Shown piece by piece: positions 50,428 through 58,435 of a DNA stretch of 63,022 nt; position 1 is the first letter of the stretch; the number at the start of each line of letters is the position of its first letter. The position numbers were made by a program, and so were the translations under genes. The stretch spans positions 1 to 63,022 of the forward strand of contig CAJTWQ010000004.1 of assembly GCA_910579835.1 (NCBI GenBank), read 5' to 3'. The notes under the pieces were generated by a model. The model saw nothing but the letters and a program-made list of their open reading frames with translations, searched no databases and was not told where the DNA came from. This stretch comes from an uncultured Ruminococcus sp. Its GTDB lineage: Bacteria > Bacillota > Clostridia > Oscillospirales > Ruminococcaceae.

Positions 50428-51660
50428 ATGGATAAAAAGGATATTAAAAAGGTAGTTCTGGCATATTCCGGAGGACTGGATACTTCTATCATCATTCCGT
50501 GGCTTAAGGAAAATTACAATAACTGTGAGGTTATCGCTGTTTCAGGCGACGTAGGACAAGCATCCGAGCTTGACGGTCTTGAGGAAAAGGCAAAAAAGAC
50601 AGGCGCGTCTAAGCTTTATATCGAGGATCTGAAAGAAGAATTCATTCAGGATTACGTTTTTCCCACTGTTCAGGCAGGCGCAATTTATGAGAACAGATAT
50701 ATGCTGGGTACATCTTTTGCACGTCCTATTATTGCAAAGAGAATTGCTGAAATAGCTATTGCCGAGGGCGCAGACGCTATCTGTCACGGCTGTACGGGCA
50801 AGGGAAACGATCAGGTTCGTTTTGAGCTTGCTATCAAGGCTTTCGCTCCCGATATGCATATCATCGCTCCCTGGCGTGAATGGGATCTCAAATCAAGAGA
50901 TCAGGAAATCGACTATGCCGAGGCTCATAATATCCCTCTCAAAATAAACAGAGAGACAAACTACTCCAAGGATAAGAACATCTGGCACCTTTCGCACGAG
51001 GGACTTGATCTGGAAGATCCCGCAAACGAGCCGCAGTACGAGAAGCCGGGCTTCCTTGAAATGGGCGTATCTCCTATCGACGCTCCCGACAAGCCTACTT
51101 ATGTTACCATTCATTTTGAAAAGGGAATCCCTACTGCAATCGACGGCAAGGAAATGAACGGTGTGGAAATCGTTTCCGCACTTAACAAGCTTGGCGGCGA
51201 AAATGGCATAGGTCTTGCCGATCTTGTTGAGAATCGTCTTGTAGGCATGAAATCCAGAGGCGTATACGAGACTCCCGGCGGCGCAATTCTCTATCATGCC
51301 CACGAGGTTCTTGAAACTATCTGCATCGACAAGGAAACAGCACGTATCAAGCAGTATCTCGGAATCAAGTTTGCCGATATAGTATACAACGGTCAGTGGT
51401 ATACACCTCTCCGTGAGGCTATGAGCGCATTTGTGACCGAAACACAGAAGACAGTTACAGGCGATGTCAAGCTCAAGCTGTATAAGGGCAATATCATCAA
51501 TGCCGGCGTAACTTCTCCGTATACTCTCTATGATGAGGAAGTTGCTACTTTTGACGAGGACGAGGTTTACGACCAGAAAGATTCCGCAGGATTTATTAAT
51601 CTGTTCGGACTCCCGATAAAGGTCAAGGCTCAGCTCGACAAGAAGCGCAGCAATAAGTAA
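50428..51660 (+). CDS. argG: Argininosuccinate synthase
   Basis: ArgG joins citrulline and aspartate with ATP, the penultimate step of arginine synthesis. The 410-residue protein starts MDKKDIKKVVLAYSGGLDTS with the ATP-pyrophosphatase loop. It has GCTGKGNDQVRFELAIKAFA, APWREWDL and YSKDKNIWHLSHEG. The ATG follows acggaggtaa; a longer in-frame extension overlaps the promoter and is rejected. It heads the arginine region, under a promoter flanked by an ARG box. The other pathway genes follow after an accessory interruption. Confidence 0.96.
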   Translation: MDKKDIKKVVLAYSGGLDTSIIIPWLKENYNNCEVIAVSGDVGQASELDGLEEKAKKTGASKLYIEDLKEEFIQDYVFPTVQAGAIYENRYMLGTSFARPIIAKRIAEIAIAEGADAICHGCTGKGNDQVRFELAIKAFAPDMHIIAPWREWDLKSRDQEIDYAEAHNIPLKINRETNYSKDKNIWHLSHEGLDLEDPANEPQYEKPGFLEMGVSPIDAPDKPTYVTIHFEKGIPTAIDGKEMNGVEIVSALNKLGGENGIGLADLVENRLVGMKSRGVYETPGGAILYHAHEVLETICIDKETARIKQYLGIKFADIVYNGQWYTPLREAMSAFVTETQKTVTGDVKLKLYKGNIINAGVTSPYTLYDEEVATFDEDEVYDQKDSAGFINLFGLPIKVKAQLDKKRSNK

Positions 51661-51676
51661 TTTCAAAATAATTTTA

Positions 51677-51703
51677 CAGGCAGGGGAGCCTTTCTCCTGC
51701 CTG
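51677..51703 (+). terminator. Hairpin after argG
   Basis: CAGGCAGG pairs with CCTGCCTG around an 11-base loop, 17 bases after argG. No T-run follows. It is probably a 3'-end-protecting or weak pausing structure. Confidence 0.4.
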
Positions 51704-51728
51704 TTGCAGTTTATGAAAGAGGAGAGAT

Positions 51729-52076
51729 ATGAAAAAGGTGCTGTTTACACTTCTTGATGTTATTGTCGTTCTGATTGCCGATTTCTGGTGATTCTGGTTG
51801 GTTTTTTATTTTTCTGCGACTGTTGACGGAAGTATTTTTATCAAAAGTCCATATGCGATTTTTGAAAGAAATTACTTTGTACCGGCTCAGATATTCGTTA
51901 TCCCTATCATTATTACAGTAGTTTCTGTTGCTTTGTATCGCTGGCTGCGTGAAAAAAAGCTGATCGGGAAGAAGTACATAGCGCTTGTTTTGTTTAATAT
52001 CATTCCTGCCTGCATAAATATTGTTTTCCAGGTACAGAATTTTATTTGTTACTGGAATGATGTATATAATTTTTAA
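51729..52076 (+). pseudogene. Small membrane protein gene interrupted by an in-frame TGA
   Basis: The frame starts ATG after a gaggagag site and reads MKKVLFTLLDVIVVLIADFW, then TGA at 51789-51791. It continues in the same frame for about 95 codons (FWLVFYFSATVDGSIFIKSP and beyond) with three further hydrophobic segments and a clean stop. The intact product would be about 115 residues with four helices. Translational read-through of TGA between two Trp codons is an alternative to true inactivation. A deleted paralogue lies at 53130-53274. The family is not recognised. Confidence 0.65.
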
Positions 52077-52101
52077 AAATCAAACAGAGGAGGACATGAC
52101 C

Positions 52102-52530
52102 ATGGTGAATATAAGGGTAATGACAATCACCGATTACGACGGTATATGTGATGTGTGGAAAGATAATGAGGGCATAAATCCCGTTGATGACAGCATAGAG
52201 GGCTTCACACAATATTTGAAACGTAATCCCACAACGAGCTTTGTTGCAGAGGATAATGGAAAAATAGTCGGTACGATTCTTGCAGGTCACGACGGCAGAC
52301 GAGGATTTTTTCATCATGTTGTTGTTATGCCCGAATACAGAAATCAGGGAATAGGCAGAAAAATTGTCGGTCATGCAATGGAAGCCCTTGAAAAAGAAGG
52401 TATAAACAAGGTGGCTTTAGTCGTGTTTGAGGATAACGAAATCGGCAATGGATTTTGGGAAAAAATTGGATTCACAGTACGGGAAGATCTGATTTATCGT
52501 AATAAATTAATTGCTGGAATAATCAGATAG
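52102..52530 (+). CDS. GNAT-family N-acetyltransferase
   Basis: A 142-residue GCN5-related acetyltransferase. The acetyl-CoA pyrophosphate loop RNQGIGRKIVGHAMEAL, the preceding HHVVVMPEY strand and the C-terminal NGFWEKIGFTVREDLIYRNK are typical. It acetylates an amine on an unknown small molecule or protein. The start was chosen at MVNIRVMT, eight bases after gaggagg; an ATG two codons earlier is too close to the ribosome site. It lies in the accessory block between argG and argH, so an arginine-pathway role (for example as an N-acetylglutamate synthase) is conceivable but unsupported. Confidence 0.85.
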   Translation: MVNIRVMTITDYDGICDVWKDNEGINPVDDSIEGFTQYLKRNPTTSFVAEDNGKIVGTILAGHDGRRGFFHHVVVMPEYRNQGIGRKIVGHAMEALEKEGINKVALVVFEDNEIGNGFWEKIGFTVREDLIYRNKLIAGIIR

Positions 52531-52581
52531 ATACATAATTCAGGTTTTTCTGTTTGTTATATTTTAATATGGAGGTCAATT

Positions 52582-53112
52582 ATGGAAGATTTCAAAACAC
52601 TTGAGGGAGCTGCCGCACTGTTTAAATCAGTGGATGGACTTTCAGCACAGAATAATATTTTTCTGGTTTATAAGAATACGACACGTGATGGCATGAAAGC
52701 CGGACTTGCAGGAGGTCTTGCGGGAGGACTGATGTCGGCAGGACTTCCCGGTATCAGAATCAAGACCGGAAAAGCGGCTGAGACGGTTCTGGATGGAAAA
52801 TTCACGGGTCTTCTCATAAATCAGACGGAAAACGGACTGGGAATTATTCCGATGCATCAGAAAGGACTTCAGCTTACCCTGAATGCGGACAAGCTCGAAC
52901 CGGAGCCGGAAAACTACATTTTTATCGGAAACGAGGCTATCAGCGAAATAAAGGTGAAGAACTTTAATATCTTCAATAAAAAGGTGCAGAAAGTCAATAT
53001 TGCCGTGGATAAATACAAGCTGTATCTTATGGCAAGGATTACGGAGAAGAATATTCCGTATCAGCAGGAGAATTTTACAAAGTTCATGGATCAGTATAAG
53101 GCCAAAAAGTAA
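52582..53112 (+). CDS. Protein of unknown function in the argG-argH block
   Basis: 176 residues, soluble, not recognised. A glycine-rich segment GMKAGLAGGLAGGLMSAGLP near the N-terminus could be a loop or membrane-contacting element. The rest is beta-rich (LINQTENGLGIIPMHQKGLQ, ENYIFIGNEAISEIKVKNFN) and suggests a small PH- or tubby-like barrel. The end is basic (KFMDQYKAKK). A clear ggagg site precedes the ATG. It follows the acetyltransferase and precedes a deleted pseudogene, in a stretch whose make-up suggests recent gain and loss. Confidence 0.6.
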   Translation: MEDFKTLEGAAALFKSVDGLSAQNNIFLVYKNTTRDGMKAGLAGGLAGGLMSAGLPGIRIKTGKAAETVLDGKFTGLLINQTENGLGIIPMHQKGLQLTLNADKLEPEPENYIFIGNEAISEIKVKNFNIFNKKVQKVNIAVDKYKLYLMARITEKNIPYQQENFTKFMDQYKAKK

Positions 53113-53129
53113 CAATGAAAGGAATGCGC

Positions 53130-53274
53130 ATGAAAAAGGTATTGTTAACGCTTCTTGATATGGTTGATAGAAAAGAAGTATATTGTGCTTGTTTTGTTTA
53201 ATGTTATACCTCTTTGTATAATGGGCATTTTGCTTATTGAAACTATTTGTTCTTGTTGGAGAGAACTAAATTGA
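53130..53274 (+). pseudogene. Deleted paralogue of the interrupted small membrane gene
   Basis: It begins MKKVLLTLLDMVD, matching the start of the gene at 51729. It then jumps by internal deletion into a frame-shifted KKYIVLVLFNVIPLCIMGIL segment that aligns with KKYIALVLFNIIPACINIVF of the other copy. The central two thirds are missing and the two parts are out of frame, so it cannot make the full protein. Its divergence from the first copy shows that it is an older duplicate. Confidence 0.65.
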
Positions 53275-53287
53275 TAGAAGAAAAAAT

Positions 53288-53492
53288 ATAGCAGATATGA
53301 TGTGGGCAGGAAGATTTTCAAAGCAGGTCGATGAGGCGGTAAACGCTTTCAATTCTTCTATTACCTTTTACGAGCGGATGTACCGTCACGATATACAGGG
53401 AAGTATCGCACACGCAACAATGCTTGGCGACTGCGGTATAATCTCAAAGGAGGGCAGTATTGAATTTATCGGTGGTCTGAAAGAAATTCTTG
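53288..53492 (+). pseudogene. 5' fragment duplicate of argH
   Basis: About 205 bases match the start of the real argH downstream at roughly 89% identity (about 23 differences). The start codon is ATA where argH has ATG. Homology stops abruptly in the ATTCTTG at codon 68, exactly at the ribosome site of the DUF3788 gene. The open frame runs on to 53539 but encodes unrelated residues. The DUF3788 gene therefore lies between an argH fragment and the intact argH. Confidence 0.85.
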
Positions 53493-53505
53493 AGGAGGGG
53501 ATACT

Positions 53506-53922
53506 ATGCTTGAAAAAATACCGTCTCAATCAACTATGACTGAATTGCTCGGACAATCTTTGTTTGAAGTTTGGCAAGAATTATGTTCGGCTATTGATGA
53601 AAAATACGAAATGGAACGATTATGGAATACGGGTGGAAAAGATTGGGTTTATGAGTATAAATATCGTAGAGGTGGTAAAACACTTTGTTGCTTATATGCA
53701 AAAAGAAACGGCATTGGTTTCATGATTATTTTTGGAAAAGATGAAAGAACAAAATTTGAAGATATAAGGGGTACTCTTTCTGATGCCGTTTGTAGACGAT
53801 ATGATGGAGCCAAAACATATCATGATGGAAAATGGGTAATGTTTGAACCAATCAATACTGCTGAATTTGATGATTATATTAAATTGTTGGCTGTTAAAAG
53901 AAAACCAAATCGAAAAAAATAA
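53506..53922 (+). CDS. DUF3788-family protein
   Basis: 138 residues resembling DUF3788, with WQELCSAIDEKYEMERLWNT, a GGKDWVYEYKYRRGGKTLCC stretch and a C-terminal YHDGKWVMFEPINTAEFDDY followed by IKLLAVKRKPNRK. The function of the family is unknown; members are small soluble proteins scattered in Firmicutes. A gaggagggg site lies six bases before the ATG, at the very edge of the argH fragment duplication. It is more AT-rich than its arg neighbours, which fits acquisition. The intact argH follows 31 bases later. Confidence 0.8.
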   Translation: MLEKIPSQSTMTELLGQSLFEVWQELCSAIDEKYEMERLWNTGGKDWVYEYKYRRGGKTLCCLYAKRNGIGFMIIFGKDERTKFEDIRGTLSDAVCRRYDGAKTYHDGKWVMFEPINTAEFDDYIKLLAVKRKPNRKK

Positions 53923-53953
53923 TTCTGATTTATAAAACGATAGGAGAAAAATT

Positions 53954-55342
53954 ATGGCAGATATGATGTGGGCAGGAAGATTTTCAAAGCAGGTCGATGA
54001 GACGGTAAACGCTTTCAATTCTTCAATTGCCTTTGACGGACGGATGTACCGTCACGATATACAGGGCAGTATCGCCCATGCTACAATGCTTGGGGATTGC
54101 GGAATTATCCCGAAAGAGGACAGTATTGAAATTATTGGCGGACTGAAAAAAATTCTTGCCGATATAGATTCAGGTGCACTGGAGCTTGACCCCGCCGCCG
54201 AAGATATACATATGTTCGTAGAAGCGGAGCTGACAAAGCGTCTTGGCGATGTGGGCAAGAGACTTCATACCGCACGTTCAAGGAACGATCAGGTAGCCGT
54301 TGATCTTCGGCTTTATTTAAGGGACGAGATAAAGGAAATATCCGAGCTGACTGCAAAGCTTGCAAACACGCTTATATCCGCCGCAAAGGAGCATACCGAA
54401 ACAGTAATGCCGGGATATACTCACCTTCAGAGAGCGCAGCCGATAACATTCGGGCATCACCTTATGGCATATGTCTGGATGCTGCTCCGTGACCTTGACC
54501 GTCTCCGTGATACTGCACGGCGCATGAATTACAGTCCTCTCGGCTGTGGAGCGCTTGCAGGCACGACATACGCTACAAATCGTAAGCAGACGGCGGAACT
54601 TTTAGGATTCACCGCACCCATGGCGAACAGCCTTGACGGCGTTTCCGACCGTGATTACTGCATTGAGCTTAACTGTGCGCTGTCGCTGCTCATGACGCAT
54701 CTTTCCAGACTTTCCGAGGAAATAATTCTCTGGTGCAGCTGGGAGTTCAAGTTCGTGGAGCTTGACGACGCCTTTGCAACGGGATCTTCCATTATGCCGC
54801 AGAAGAAAAATCCGGACGTTACGGAGCTTATCCGTGGCAAGACCGGCAGGGTGAACGGCGATCTTGTAACACTCCTTACCATGATGAAAGGTCTGCCGCT
54901 TGCCTACAATAAGGATATGCAGGAGGACAAGGAAGCAATTTTTGACGCTGTTGACAACGTTAAGCTCTGTCTTAAAACCTTTATCCCAATGCTTGCAACT
55001 ATGCGTGTTATCAAGGAAAATATGAGGAACGCCGCTGCCCGTGGATTTATCAACGCTACTGACTGCGCCGATTATCTCGTTAAAAAGGGTATGCCTTTCC
55101 GTGACGCTTATAAGATCACCGGAACTCTTGTTGCTTTGTGTATTGAAAAGGGGCTGACGCTGGAAACGCTGCCGCTGGATGAATATAAGAAGATGACCGA
55201 TATTTTCGGTAAGGATGTTTATGAAGCGATCAATTTGGATACCTGTGTTAATGGACGCCTTTCCGAGGGTGGACCTTCTCCGGCAGCGGTCAGGGAACAG
55301 ATTGCTCTTGCTGAAGAAGCTCTTAAAGAGTATTTTGCCTGA
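53954..55342 (+). CDS. argH: Argininosuccinate lyase
   Basis: ArgH splits argininosuccinate into arginine and fumarate, the last step of the pathway. The 462-residue protein has the MWAGRFSKQVDETVNAFNSS start, AEDIHMFVEAELTKRLGDVG, TARSRNDQVAVDLRLYLRD, GYTHLQRAQPITFGHHL, and the flexible loop GSSIMPQKKNPDVTELIRGK with the catalytic Ser. The length is normal. It has its own ribosome site (aggag). A 205-base copy of its 5' end lies 0.67 kb upstream. Confidence 0.96.
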   Translation: MADMMWAGRFSKQVDETVNAFNSSIAFDGRMYRHDIQGSIAHATMLGDCGIIPKEDSIEIIGGLKKILADIDSGALELDPAAEDIHMFVEAELTKRLGDVGKRLHTARSRNDQVAVDLRLYLRDEIKEISELTAKLANTLISAAKEHTETVMPGYTHLQRAQPITFGHHLMAYVWMLLRDLDRLRDTARRMNYSPLGCGALAGTTYATNRKQTAELLGFTAPMANSLDGVSDRDYCIELNCALSLLMTHLSRLSEEIILWCSWEFKFVELDDAFATGSSIMPQKKNPDVTELIRGKTGRVNGDLVTLLTMMKGLPLAYNKDMQEDKEAIFDAVDNVKLCLKTFIPMLATMRVIKENMRNAAARGFINATDCADYLVKKGMPFRDAYKITGTLVALCIEKGLTLETLPLDEYKKMTDIFGKDVYEAINLDTCVNGRLSEGGPSPAAVREQIALAEEALKEYFA

Positions 55343-55602
55343 TGAAAAAGAAAGATATTATTTTCACCATAGGACTCTGCACGTTTATGGGAGTTTTATG
55401 GGCGGTAGGAATGCTTGTTATGGGACTGTGGATTCCGGTAAGACCTAAAACTTATATCTGGTGGTTTGCGGCGATAGTCGTGCTGACCCTTGTCATAAGC
55501 GTATGGCATTCCATAAAAGAGGATCAGTCCGATCTGCCGGATCCGAAGCGTGAAAAATATCAGCGTAAAACGCAGAGGCGCAGGAACAAAAAAAAACGTT
55601 AA
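55342..55602 (+). CDS. Small two-helix membrane protein
   Basis: 86 residues with two hydrophobic helices (about 6-29 and 38-55, FTIGLCTFMGVLWAVGMLVM and YIWWFAAIVVLTLVISVWHS). The strongly basic tail is RKTQRRRNKKKR. The start ATG shares one base with the argH stop (TGATG), so translation is coupled. No family is recognised. It is probably carried by the arg transcript without a role in the pathway. Confidence 0.65.
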   Translation: MKKKDIIFTIGLCTFMGVLWAVGMLVMGLWIPVRPKTYIWWFAAIVVLTLVISVWHSIKEDQSDLPDPKREKYQRKTQRRRNKKKR

Positions 55603-55660
55603 GGCAATATAATTATAAAAACAGCAGGGGAGTGCCTTTATTTCCAAGAGGGGAGGGGTG

Positions 55661-55684
55661 AAACGGCGCAGATAAGCCGTTTTT
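55661..55684 (+). terminator. Terminator before argC
   Basis: AAACGGC pairs with GCCGTTT, followed by further T. It ends the argH transcript, so argC is likely started by its own, not clearly visible, promoter or by read-through. Confidence 0.65.
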
Positions 55685-55729
55685 AAAATTGACTCCCCCG
55701 GACAATATAATTTAAAAAAGGAGAAGAAT

Positions 55730-56677
55730 ATGTCAGTTAAAATATATATTGACGGTCAGGAGGGTACAACCGGACTGAAAATTCTCGAACGCTTTGAGGG
55801 CAGAAGCGATATTGAACTGCTCAGAATAAGCGACGAAAAACGAAAGGATCCGGCAGAAAGGGCACGTCTTATAAACATGTCCGACTATACCTTTCTATGC
55901 CTGCCTGACGATGCTGCAAGAGAGGCAGTGTCATTTGCGGACAGCGATAATGTGCGCATAATTGATGCATCCACCGCTCACAGGACAACCCCCGGCTGGG
56001 CATACGGCTTTCCGGAGCTTTCGCCGGAGCACAGAGAAAAAATCAGAAATTCCAGCCGCGTTGCCGTACCTGGCTGCTACGCCAGCGGTTTTGCGTCTGT
56101 CGTCTATCCGCTGGTGAAAAACGGAGTTATCCCCGACGATTTTCCGGTGTTCGCCTATGCTACATCAGGCTACAGCGGCGCGGGAAAAAAGGCTATCGCC
56201 GTTTACGAGAGCGGCGAAAAGCCATTTGAATTCGGCAGTCCAAGACAGTATGCCCTTTCTCAGCAGCACAAGCATCTGCCGGAGATGCAGAAAGTTTCCG
56301 GTCTGAAATATAAGCCGATGTTCAATCCTATGGTCTGCGATTATTTCAGCGGAATGGTAGTAAGCGTTCCGATACAGACGAGGATGCTGAAAGATACCGT
56401 TACGGCAGCGCAGGTACATAAAATGTATGCAGATCAATACGCAGGCTCAAAAATGATCGAGGTAATGCCGCTTATGAGCGCAGAGGAGCAGAAGTCTTTC
56501 TTTCTGGCCTCAAATACCCTCAGCGGACTGAACAAAATGCAGATTTTTGTTTTTGGGGATGATGAGCAGATACTTCTGTGTTCAAGGCTCGATAACCTTG
56601 GCAAGGGTGCAAGCGGAGCAGCTGTACAGTGCCTTAATATCATGATGGGAATTGATGAAACAACAGGATTAATTTAG
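55730..56677 (+). CDS. argC: N-acetyl-gamma-glutamyl-phosphate reductase
   Basis: ArgC reduces N-acetylglutamyl-phosphate to the semialdehyde with NADPH. At 315 residues it is the short (type 2) form. It has YIDGQEGTTGLKILERF for nucleotide binding, DASTAHRT, and the active-site cysteine in VAVPGCYASGF. A ggag site precedes the ATG. The next gene, CdiI-like, starts 10 bases after the stop, and argJ follows, so argC-argJ-argB are probably one transcript. Confidence 0.95.
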   Translation: MSVKIYIDGQEGTTGLKILERFEGRSDIELLRISDEKRKDPAERARLINMSDYTFLCLPDDAAREAVSFADSDNVRIIDASTAHRTTPGWAYGFPELSPEHREKIRNSSRVAVPGCYASGFASVVYPLVKNGVIPDDFPVFAYATSGYSGAGKKAIAVYESGEKPFEFGSPRQYALSQQHKHLPEMQKVSGLKYKPMFNPMVCDYFSGMVVSVPIQTRMLKDTVTAAQVHKMYADQYAGSKMIEVMPLMSAEEQKSFFLASNTLSGLNKMQIFVFGDDEQILLCSRLDNLGKGASGAAVQCLNIMMGIDETTGLI

Positions 56678-56687
56678 GGGAATTACT

Positions 56688-57125
56688 ATGGAAAACAGAA
56701 AAATAAGAGAAATATATGATTACGATATGATTGAAAATGATGAGTTTTCGCTTCAGGAATGGTATAATATGGTAATGGACAAAACTCCGGCAGAGCTTAC
56801 TGTAGGGGATGTCTGCCGTATGCTTAGACAGAAGATTTTTTCTGTGGTGGCTATCGGTCGCGCCATAGAGATTCTGGAAGGGGATCCTTTTGCAGGGGAG
56901 CTTTTTGACGGACAGCTTATGGAAAATCTTTACGCAGGTAAGGAGAAATATCTTTGCAGACGTTATGACGATATTGAAAAGCTGCTTGTAAACGCTGAAC
57001 TGAAAGCGCTTGCGTACAGTTGGGCAGACGAGGGGTCGAAGGAGGATTATCTTAAAACAATAGCCGCTTTTAGTCAGAGAATCGCCGCATATAAGGCGAA
57101 AGCGGCAGAGGAGGTAAAAGTATGA
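56688..57125 (+). CDS. CdiI-like contact-dependent inhibition immunity protein
   Basis: 145 residues resembling the CdiI immunity family, with LTVGDVCRMLRQKIFSVVAI and then AIEILEGDPFAGELFDGQLM. Those proteins neutralise a cognate toxin delivered by contact. No toxin gene is adjacent, so it could be an orphan immunity gene giving resistance to neighbours, or a family member with another role. It ends in ATGA, overlapping argJ by four bases. This means it has been stably fitted into the arginine operon. The assignment rests on motif pattern and would benefit from a profile search. Confidence 0.5.
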   Translation: MENRKIREIYDYDMIENDEFSLQEWYNMVMDKTPAELTVGDVCRMLRQKIFSVVAIGRAIEILEGDPFAGELFDGQLMENLYAGKEKYLCRRYDDIEKLLVNAELKALAYSWADEGSKEDYLKTIAAFSQRIAAYKAKAAEEVKV

Positions 57126-58417
57126 AGCTTGTTGAATTTGAGGGGATAAAATTTGTTACCGGCGGAGTGTGCGCAGCTAAGGGATTCCGTGCCAACGGCA
57201 TTCAGTGCGGACTTGCGCATAAGCCACTTACCGACAATGAAAAAAATTCGGCGGAAAGCAATAATGCGCTTCCGTCCGCCAAAAAGAAAAACGATCTTGC
57301 GCTTATCGTGTCGGATGCAGAATGTGCCGCCGCCGCCGTATATACCACAAACAAGGTAAAAGGCGCTCCAATACTCGTGACAAAAGAGCATATTAAAGAC
57401 GGACGTGCAAAGGCAGTAATCGTCAATTCGGTCAATGCCAACACCTGTAATGCCGACGGTGTGGAAAAAGCCGGAATGATGTGCAGCCTTGCCGCCAAAG
57501 AACTGGGTTTGAAGCCGGAAGATGTAATTGTTGCATCCACCGGAGTTATTGGTCAGGTGCTTCCGATCGAGCCTATTGCAGACGGCATGAAATCACTTGC
57601 GGACGGACTTTCCTATGACGGAAATTCCCGTGCTGTTGAAGCTATTATGACAACGGATACCATGCCGAAAGAAGTCGCTGTAGAATTTGAAATGGGCGGA
57701 AAGATCTGCACTATGGGCGGTATGCTTAAGGGAAGCGGAATGATCCACCCAAATATGGCGACAACTCTTACTTTTATCACTACCGATGCGTCAATATCGC
57801 CGGAGCTGCTTCAGCGCGCCCTCAGCGATACAGTAAAGGTAACGCTTAACAGAGCAAGCGTTGACGGTGATACTTCAACCAACGATATGGTATGCGTTAT
57901 GGCTTCGGGTTCCGCCGGAAATAAGGCAGTTTCCCATGAGGACGGTGATTTTGAGATATTTGAAAATGCTCTTTACGCCGTTATGATGAATCTTGCAAGA
58001 ATGATGGCACGTGACGGCGAGGGAGCTACAAAGCTCATAGAATGTGTCGTGGGCGGAGCCGATACGGAAAAAACGGCTGAAATCGTGGCAAAATCGGTTA
58101 TCACTTCCAGCTTGTTCAAGGCGGCAATGTTTGGTGAGGACGCCAACTGGGGACGTATTCTCTGCGCCGTGGGATATGCCGACGCCGACTTTGATATAAA
58201 TAAAGTGTCTGTGAAGATCGAATCAGACAAAGGGTGCATCGAGGTTTGCAGGAACGGCGCAGGCGTTGAGTTTTCTGAGGATAAGGCAAAGGAGATACTT
58301 GGCGAAGAGGAGATACGCATACTTATAACTATTGGCAGCGGCGGACACAGTGCGGCGGCATGGGGATGCGATCTGACCTACGATTACGTCAGGATAAACG
58401 GCGACTACAGATCATAA
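57122..58417 (+). CDS. argJ: Bifunctional ornithine acetyltransferase/N-acetylglutamate synthase
   Basis: ArgJ moves the acetyl group from N-acetylornithine to glutamate, and bifunctional forms also use acetyl-CoA. The 431-residue proenzyme cleaves itself before the nucleophile Thr214 in GMIHPNMATTLTF. GGVCAAKGFRANGIQCG opens the fold, and SVNANTCNADG and GEGATKLIECVV are conserved. About 20 extra residues (about 32-54, PLTDNEKNSAESNNALP) are inserted in the N-terminal region compared with the common form. With no argA or argE visible, acetyl recycling is the likely route. Confidence 0.94.
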   Translation: MKLVEFEGIKFVTGGVCAAKGFRANGIQCGLAHKPLTDNEKNSAESNNALPSAKKKNDLALIVSDAECAAAAVYTTNKVKGAPILVTKEHIKDGRAKAVIVNSVNANTCNADGVEKAGMMCSLAAKELGLKPEDVIVASTGVIGQVLPIEPIADGMKSLADGLSYDGNSRAVEAIMTTDTMPKEVAVEFEMGGKICTMGGMLKGSGMIHPNMATTLTFITTDASISPELLQRALSDTVKVTLNRASVDGDTSTNDMVCVMASGSAGNKAVSHEDGDFEIFENALYAVMMNLARMMARDGEGATKLIECVVGGADTEKTAEIVAKSVITSSLFKAAMFGEDANWGRILCAVGYADADFDINKVSVKIESDKGCIEVCRNGAGVEFSEDKAKEILGEEEIRILITIGSGGHSAAAWGCDLTYDYVRINGDYRS

Positions 58418-58435
58418 ATTGAGGATGAAATTAAA

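Noticed and set aside
51798..52076. 92-codon frame read as an independent gene from TTG
   Set aside because: It is the downstream part of the frame that begins at 51729, cut by TGA. It has no ribosome site of its own.
53297..53539. 80-codon frame read as an independent argH-like gene
   Set aside because: It is a truncated 5' duplicate of argH with a lost start codon and an unrelated C-terminus.
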